NCBI GenBank assembly: GCA_050014815.1
Contig: JBEKCP010000151.1
Location: forward strand, 1 to 10,114
Length of the DNA stretch: 10,114 bases
Direction: 5' to 3'
Source: JBEKCP01 sp050014815
Lineage (GTDB): Bacteria > Planctomycetota > Planctomycetia > Pirellulales > Thermoguttaceae
In this document: piece by piece, positions 5,952 to 10,114 of the stretch
Position numbering within the stretch: position 1 is the first letter of the stretch
Layout: each line of letters begins with the position of its first letter
Translations under genes and position numbers: made by a program
Notes under the pieces: model-generated
Database searches by the model: none
What the model saw: the letters and a program-made list of their open reading frames with translations, nothing else
Told to the model about the DNA's origin: nothing

Positions 5952-8320
5952 TGGAACTGCCCAAAGCGTTTCCGCAGCCGCTGCCGGACCAACTCGGCGG
6001 CCGTGTTGAGAACGAACGTCATCACGAACAGGATCACGCCGCAGAGAAACAGGATCCTGTAGAGCGTGCCGTCGGGCGGCGCTTCCGGGAACTCGACGGC
6101 AATGTTGGCCGAGAGGGTCCGCATTCCCACGAGCGGCCCCCAATCGAGGATCGGCGTGTTGCCGGTGGCCATCAGCACGATCATCGTTTCGCCGACCGCG
6201 CGGCCGAAACCGATCATGACGGCGGCGAAGATTCCCGGACTGGCCGAAGGCAACACGACCCGCCAAAGCGTCTGCCAGCGGCTGGCCCCCAGGGCCATCG
6301 AGGCGGCCGTCATGCTGTGCGGCACGCTGGTGAGCGCGTCCTCGGCCAGGGAAAAAATGATCGGAATGACCGCGAACCCAAGCCCGAAGGCAATCAGGAT
6401 CGTGTTGCGCTGATCGCAGCGGACATTGAAGTTCTGGGCCAGCCACAGGCGGAGATTGCCGCCGAAGCACCAGTGCTCCAGCGGGCCGGCCACCGCCGCG
6501 GCCAGGACGATCCCCGCGACCACGAGCGGGGCCATCAGCAGGAACTCGCGGCCCCGTGCCGTCCGCTCGATCTTCGGGCTCCGCCGGGCAAACCGCCAGA
6601 GGACGAGGAAGACGAAACAGACGGCCGGGATCGTGACCGCGCTCACCACCAGCGCCATCAATCCCCGCTCGATCCGCGGCGCCAGCCACTGCGCCACGAG
6701 GAAGCCCAACACCACGGACGGAACCGCCGCCATGAGCTCGACGCTCGGCTTGATCCATGCCTTGAACTCCGGCGTGGTGAAATGGCTGACGTAGGCCGCG
6801 GCGCCCAGCGCCAGCGGCACGGCGAAGAGCATGGCGTAGAACGTCGCTTTCAGCGTGCCGAACACCAGCGGCACGAGGCAGAACTTGGGCTCGTACTCCT
6901 CGCCGCCGGTCGTCTGCCAGACCATCTCCGGCTTGTCGTATCCCTCGTAGAAGACGTCGCCCCAAAGGGTCTGCCAACTGACCTCGGGATGGGGGCACAC
7001 GATCCGCCAGGCGATGAGCCTGCCTTGGCGGTCCAGTCCCACGGCCGCATCGGCGCGGGGCGAAAGCGCGACCTTCTCCAGCGGATTGCCCGCATCGAGC
7101 GAAAGCAGCCGGCGCTGGCTGGTCGCATAATCGAGGGAGACGCCCCCGTCCCGGTCGGTCACGAGCACGAATCGCTTTCGCAACGCGGCAGCGACCCGGC
7201 GGATCGCCACCGGATGCGGCTCGAGCGATCGCACCAGCCGCAGCTTTTCGACCGGCGGGGCACCCGCTTGCGGCTCGCCCGATCGCATGAAGAACCAATT
7301 GGTTACTCCCCCCTCCGCATCGCCCGCCACGAGCGTGACGTCGCCCAAGAGGACGGCCAGCGAGGTGATGGCCCGCTTGTCGCGAAAGGCCGGAATGATG
7401 TCCTGGGCCAGGACCTGGCCGTCGGGCCGAAACCGCCACCAGAGCAAATTGCCCCGGTCGGTGCCCGCGTAGAGCACCGCCGCCTGGCTGTCCAGGGCCA
7501 TCGCCGTGATGGAACCGGGGACGTCCGGCGTGAGCACGAGCCGCTCCGTGTGCCGCTCCTCCTCCCCCGCCAGGTTCTCGTGAACGATCTGCCGTGTCAC
7601 GACGATGCGGGCGCCGCGGGAAGCGTGGTCGCCGGGCATCAGCGCGGCACACGCCACGGCGCCATCCTCCAGGCGCCGGGCGGTCGCCCACAGCGGCGAC
7701 TCATTCTCCGGCGGAATCGTCGCCTCCGTCCGGACGGAAAACGGTGGGACCTCTGCCCCGGCCGGGGTTTCCCGGGAGGCCGCCGACACCCGCACCAGCG
7801 ACACGGACCCGTCGGACCAGAGGGCGGTGAGCAGCCCCGGGCTGGACTCTTCGACCGCCCGGATCGTCTTCTTCCCGCCGGGTGCGGTAGCGCCGGGCGT
7901 GCCACTGCTTCGCAGAAGCAGTGCTTTCTCACTGCTTGTTCCAAGCAGTGGCACACCTGGACCGTTGTCGGCCAAGGCGAGACGCCCCGCCGGAGAGCCG
8001 GTCAACAGGTCGAAGAACCGGAGCGAGCCGTCCTCGCCAAGCACGTAGGCGGCCGCCCATTTTTCATGGGAGTTCTCGTCCAGGGCCAGGTCGACGCCGA
8101 GGGCGGCCACGGGGCCCCCTTTTTCCACGATGTCGGCCGGGATTTCGGCCAGCACGCGGGCCGTGGCCGGCAAGAAGAGCGGAATTGTCTTCGCTACGAT
8201 CAGCAGCAGGATGCCCAGCACGCTGACGATGATCAGGCCGCCGCCCAGCGTAATCACCCACCGGGCGATCCGATCGCGGCGTTTCACCTTTCGCAACGTC
8301 GTCTGGCTTGATGGGAACAC
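5948..8320 (-). CDS. pstC: Phosphate ABC transporter permease PstC, long form with beta-propeller-like domain
   Basis: A 790-residue permease against about 320 in E. coli. The first membrane helix is at about 20-44. A roughly 435-residue domain, probably outside the membrane, then precedes the conserved core, which begins near 475-485 (EYEPKFCLVPLVFGTLKATFYAML). The extra domain contains recurring beta-blade-like stretches with small-turn-W/V patterns: LWSDGSVSLVRV (about 163), AGTDRGNLLWWRF (about 290), AGDAEGGVTNWFF (about 330), DRDGGVSLDY (about 390) and GLDRQGRLIAWRI (about 425). This suggests a WD40/PQQ-type propeller. The core has the typical SVVLGFLVA, LGASRWQTLWRVVLPSASPGI and GETMIVLMATGN motifs. 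Residues about 122-140 are encoded by a double-hairpin repeat. The start is a GTG one nt after the pstS stop; translational coupling is likely. Confidence 0.92.
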   Translation of the reverse strand: MFPSSQTTLRKVKRRDRIARWVITLGGGLIIVSVLGILLLIVAKTIPLFLPATARVLAEIPADIVEKGGPVAALGVDLALDENSHEKWAAAYVLGEDGSLRFFDLLTGSPAGRLALADNGPGVPLLGTSSEKALLLRSSGTPGATAPGGKKTIRAVEESSPGLLTALWSDGSVSLVRVSAASRETPAGAEVPPFSVRTEATIPPENESPLWATARRLEDGAVACAALMPGDHASRGARIVVTRQIVHENLAGEEERHTERLVLTPDVPGSITAMALDSQAAVLYAGTDRGNLLWWRFRPDGQVLAQDIIPAFRDKRAITSLAVLLGDVTLVAGDAEGGVTNWFFMRSGEPQAGAPPVEKLRLVRSLEPHPVAIRRVAAALRKRFVLVTDRDGGVSLDYATSQRRLLSLDAGNPLEKVALSPRADAAVGLDRQGRLIAWRIVCPHPEVSWQTLWGDVFYEGYDKPEMVWQTTGGEEYEPKFCLVPLVFGTLKATFYAMLFAVPLALGAAAYVSHFTTPEFKAWIKPSVELMAAVPSVVLGFLVAQWLAPRIERGLMALVVSAVTIPAVCFVFLVLWRFARRSPKIERTARGREFLLMAPLVVAGIVLAAAVAGPLEHWCFGGNLRLWLAQNFNVRCDQRNTILIAFGLGFAVIPIIFSLAEDALTSVPHSMTAASMALGASRWQTLWRVVLPSASPGIFAAVMIGFGRAVGETMIVLMATGNTPILDWGPLVGMRTLSANIAVEFPEAPPDGTLYRILFLCGVILFVMTFVLNTAAELVRQRLRKRFGQFQ
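7899..7954. repeat. REP-like double hairpin inside the pstC coding sequence
   Basis: A 56-bp element bounded by 12-bp inverted arms GTGCCACTGCTT (7899-7910) and AAGCAGTGGCAC (7943-7954). Inside, the octamer CACTGCTT and its complement alternate four times: 7903-7910 with 7916-7923, and 7930-7937 with 7943-7950, each around a 5-nt loop. The element can thus form two small hairpins or one large stem. It lies within the extra domain of PstC and is read through without a stop (VPLLGTSSEKALLLRSSGTP). The layout resembles BIME/REP elements, which usually sit between genes. Confidence 0.88.
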
Positions 8321-8321
8321 G

Positions 8322-9314
8322 CTAATCGAGCATCTTGATGTTCTTCTCGATCATCTTCACCGGCAGCGCGCCGTAGCCGTCCTTGACGACGATTTCCTGT
8401 CCCTCTTTCGACAGCACGAACTTGAGGAACTCCTTCACCAGCGGCGAGAGCGGCTCGTGGGGCTTTTTGGCTATGTAGATGTACAACGTCCGTCCGATCG
8501 GATAAGCCCCTTTGATGGCGTTCTCGAACGTCGGCTCGACCAGGGGACTCTGGCCGTCTTTGGCCAGCGGGACGGCGCGGACCTCCGAGGTCCTGTAACC
8601 GATGCCCGAGTAGCCGATCCCGGCGCGGTCCTTCGCCACGCCCTGCACGACCGAGGAGGAGCCGGGCTGCTCCTTCACCGTGTCCTTGTAGTCGCCCTTG
8701 CCGAGGGCATGTTCCTTGAAGTAGGCATAGGTGCCGCTGGCCGAATTGCGGCCGTAGAGGCTCATCGGGAGGCTCGCCCAGTCGCCTTCCAGGCCGACCC
8801 GGCCCCAGGTGCGGATGTCGGCGAAGCCGCTCTTGCGGGTCTTCGAGAAGATCGAGTCCAACTGGGGCAGCGTGAAGCCCCGCACGGGATTGTCCTTGTT
8901 GACGTAGACCGCCAGGCAGTCCAGCGCCACGTCGATCCGGGTGGGCTTGAAGCCGCGTTTCGCCTCGAAGGCGTCCTCCTCTTCGGCCTTCATCTTGCGC
9001 GACATGGGCCCAAGCAGCGCGGTCCCCTGCGTCAGCGCGGGCGGGGCCGTCGCCGAGCCCTTGCCTTCGATCTGCGGCTTGACGTTCGGGTATATCTTGA
9101 CGAACTCTTCGGCCCACATCGTCATCAGGTTGTTGAGCGTATCCGACCCGATGCTCGTCAGGTTTCCCGAAAGGTCGCTCGTGCGCTCGTAGCTCTTCGC
9201 GGCCGACTCCGCCGGGTCGGCGCCCCGGGCCGCGCCCAACGACCCGACAGCGAACATCGCCGCACAGCACGCCGCCACCCGCCATCGACAACCGGAGAAC
9301 AAGAATCGCGACAT
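8322..9314 (-). CDS. pstS: Phosphate-binding protein PstS of the phosphate ABC transporter
   Basis: A 330-residue periplasmic substrate-binding protein that captures inorganic phosphate and hands it to PstC/PstA. An N-terminal signal peptide (residues 1 to about 32: basic start, hydrophobic VAACCAAMFAVGSLGA, cleavage near ARGA-D) precedes the mature protein. The PstS-type (PBP-like) fold shows LTSIGSDTLNN (phosphate loop), GSATAPPALTQGTALLGPMSR, the central VYVNKDNP and LPQLDSIF segment, and GRNSASGTYAYFKE, whose Ser/Gly/Thr residues match the second phosphate-binding loop. The frame is open 16 codons further upstream, but ATG 9314 has a GGGAGG site 5 nt away and gives a clean signal peptide. 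It is first in the operon and directly downstream of the Pho-box-like repeats, so phosphate-starvation control is likely. Confidence 0.95.
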   Translation of the reverse strand: MSRFLFSGCRWRVAACCAAMFAVGSLGAARGADPAESAAKSYERTSDLSGNLTSIGSDTLNNLMTMWAEEFVKIYPNVKPQIEGKGSATAPPALTQGTALLGPMSRKMKAEEEDAFEAKRGFKPTRIDVALDCLAVYVNKDNPVRGFTLPQLDSIFSKTRKSGFADIRTWGRVGLEGDWASLPMSLYGRNSASGTYAYFKEHALGKGDYKDTVKEQPGSSSVVQGVAKDRAGIGYSGIGYRTSEVRAVPLAKDGQSPLVEPTFENAIKGAYPIGRTLYIYIAKKPHEPLSPLVKEFLKFVLSKEGQEIVVKDGYGALPVKMIEKNIKMLD

Positions 9315-9319
9315 GACAG

Positions 9320-9325
9320 CCTCCC
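9320..9325 (-). promoter_or_regulatory. Strong ribosome binding site of pstS
   Basis: On the minus strand GGGAGG lies 5 nt before the pstS ATG. It is the strongest start signal in the right half of the window; the downstream genes of the operon lack one, which fits translation coupled from pstS onward. It also rules against the ATG at 9362. Confidence 0.8.
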
Positions 9326-9376
9326 TTTCGTAGAAATCTGGAATGTTGGAACCTTTCCACAATACTTCCCTTAGGA

Positions 9377-9382
9377 ATACTA
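9377..9382 (-). promoter_or_regulatory. Candidate -10 element of the pstS promoter
   Basis: TAGTAT on the minus strand matches four of six bases of TATAAT and begins 8 nt after the last phased heptamer. In PhoB-type promoters the operator takes the place of the -35 element and the -10 lies about this distance downstream. The position, not the match itself, is the main support. Confidence 0.4.
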
Positions 9383-9390
9383 GTCGCGGA

Positions 9391-9430
9391 GTGTTAGGGA
9401 GTTGTCACGGGCGTGTTAGTTGTCGGTTAG
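9391..9430 (-). promoter_or_regulatory. Pho-box-like operator: four heptamers at 11-bp phasing upstream of pstS
   Basis: Reading the minus strand toward pstS, four heptamers start exactly 11 bp apart: CTAACCG (9430-9424), CTAACAC (9419-9413), GTGACAA (9408-9402) and CTAACAC (9397-9391), each separated by 4 nt. Seven-bp direct repeats with 4-bp spacers are the layout of PhoB and PhoP binding sites, and TAACA resembles the Bacillus PhoP core. Two of the four units are identical and the other two deviate at three or four positions. The site ends 76 nt before the pstS ATG and lies between the terminator of the kinase gene and a possible -10. Regulator identity is inferred; the phosphate context is strong. 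Confidence 0.65.
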
Positions 9431-9431
9431 C

Positions 9432-9460
9432 AAAAAGCCGCGGCCAGCGGTCGCGGCTTT
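9432..9460 (-). terminator. Intrinsic terminator at the end of the kinase gene
   Basis: On the minus strand a 9-bp stem (9460-9452 with 9442-9434) with a further CC/GG pair beyond an A-C mismatch is followed by a run of five T (9436-9432). The stem overlaps the stop codon of the kinase gene at 9459-9461. It should end transcription from the kinase gene before the pstS promoter, making pstSCAB a separate unit. Confidence 0.8.
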
Positions 9461-10114
9461 ATGGGGCGGCGGCGTCCGGCAGTCGGACGGTAAAGGTGCT
9501 GCCTCGTCCGACCGCGCTCTCCACGTCGACCGACCCCTGGTGGGCCGCCACGATGTGCTTGACGATGGCCAGCCCCAGCCCGGTGCCGCCGAGCTCGCGG
9601 CTGCGGGCCTTGTCCACCCGGTAAAATCGCTCGAAGAGCCGCGGGAGGTGCTGGGCGGCGATGCCGCAGCCCGTGTCCCGCACGCGGATGAACACGCCGC
9701 CGTTCCGGCGGCTGCCCTCGATCGATACGCTCGATCCCGGCTCGCTGTACTTGACGGCATTGTCGACGAGGTTCATCACGGCCTGCTCCACCAGGGGGCC
9801 GTTGATCCGGACCGAGAGGTCGTCGGGACAATCGACCACGAGCCGAACGGTCTTGTCGTCCGCCTTCCGCTGGCACATCTCGACGGCGGAGCGGAGCACC
9901 TCGCCGAGCGATTCCAGCCCGCGCTCGATCGAATGGTCCTCCGCGCCGCGCTCGATCCGCGACAGCAAGAGCAGGTCCTGAATGATGGCGTCCAGGCGGT
10001 TGACCTGCTTCAGAACGAGGCCGAGGCACCGCTCGGCACTGGGCTTGTCTTCCAGGCCCTCGTCCAGCAACGTCTCGACGAACCCCTTGATCGACGTGAT
10101 GGGGGTGCGGAGCT
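9459..10114 (-). CDS. phoR: PhoR-like sensor histidine kinase, 3' part (partial)
   Basis: The gene enters from the right edge; 218 residues and a stop codon are in the window. The visible part begins in the HisKA dimerisation domain with (E)LRTPITSIKGFVETLLDEG, so the phosphoacceptor His of the H-E-L-R-T-P motif is just beyond the edge. The ATP-binding domain follows with the N box VEQAVMNLVDNAVKYS, G1 DTGCGIA, F box LFERFYRVD and G2 GGTGLGLAIVKHIV. These are intact, so the kinase should be active. It autophosphorylates and passes phosphate to a response regulator. The PhoR call rests on the adjacent pst operon and on the strongly PhoR-like HisKA sequence; the sensor domain is not visible. 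Another envelope-sensing kinase of the same class remains possible. Confidence 0.85.
   Translation of the reverse strand, partial: LRTPITSIKGFVETLLDEGLEDKPSAERCLGLVLKQVNRLDAIIQDLLLLSRIERGAEDHSIERGLESLGEVLRSAVEMCQRKADDKTVRLVVDCPDDLSVRINGPLVEQAVMNLVDNAVKYSEPGSSVSIEGSRRNGGVFIRVRDTGCGIAAQHLPRLFERFYRVDKARSRELGGTGLGLAIVKHIVAAHQGSVDVESAVGRGSTFTVRLPDAAAP

Noticed and set aside
4227..7691. The pstA frame stays open for 1154 codons, back through much of pstC, suggesting a fused or frameshifted PstC-PstA
   Set aside because: The upstream part overlaps the well-supported pstC frame and translates to low-complexity Ala/Arg/Gly sequence. pstC has its own stop, with a GTGA overlap that starts pstA, and no slippery site was seen.
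5945..8311. A 788-codon open frame on the plus strand, antisense to pstC, and a 558-codon one antisense to pstA (4386-6062)
   Set aside because: The translations are rich in Arg, Gly, His and Pro with no recognisable domain, while the opposite strand encodes clear Pst permeases. Long antisense frames are expected at this GC content.
8322..9314. PstS as a lipoprotein, because VAAC in the leader resembles a lipobox
   Set aside because: The cysteine precedes rather than follows the hydrophobic stretch, so a normal signal peptidase I leader ending near ARGA fits better.

Overview
The window looks like a chromosomal segment from a GC-rich bacterium, most likely a member of the Planctomycetota (Pirellulales-like). 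That placement is an inference. It rests on the high GC content, separate adjacent coaC and coaB genes instead of a fused coaBC, few Shine-Dalgarno sites, and several intergenic short-repeat families of a kind I associate with that phylum. No rRNA, tRNA, CRISPR array, transposase or prophage gene is visible.

Positions 1-3238 (plus strand) hold a housekeeping run: yicC (RNA metabolism), gmk (GMP kinase), rpoZ (RNA polymerase omega), coaC and coaB (the middle steps of coenzyme A synthesis). It follows the familiar yicC/yloC-gmk-rpoZ-coaBC order. The first three genes are tightly packed or overlapping. The two coa genes are separated from rpoZ and from each other by spacers made largely of 7-bp tandem repeats. 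An inverted repeat with 19-bp arms sits just before yicC.

Positions 3239-3338 are a convergent intergenic region dominated by an imperfect palindrome with an alternative, mutually exclusive pairing.

Positions 3339-9314 (minus strand) hold a high-affinity phosphate importer operon, pstS-pstC-pstA-pstB. The genes are separated by 1 nt, a GTGA overlap and 6 nt. Both permeases are the long form: each carries a large extra domain between the first membrane helix and the conserved permease core. In PstC (790 aa) this domain is about 435 residues and beta-propeller-like. In PstA (574 aa) it is about 250 residues and contains a coiled coil. The pstC reading frame runs through a 56-bp double-hairpin repeat.

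Positions 9315-9458 form the pstS control region. It has four heptamers at exact 11-bp phasing (a Pho-box-like operator), a plausible -10 and a strong ribosome binding site. Upstream of it is an intrinsic terminator that closes the gene before it.

Positions 9459-10114 (minus strand) are the 3' part of a PhoR-like sensor histidine kinase, cut by the window edge right at the phosphoacceptor motif. The right half is therefore a phosphate-starvation module: the kinase presumably controls a PhoB/PhoP-type regulator that binds the phased repeats and switches on the transporter. No phoU follows pstB, which is unusual for a pst operon.
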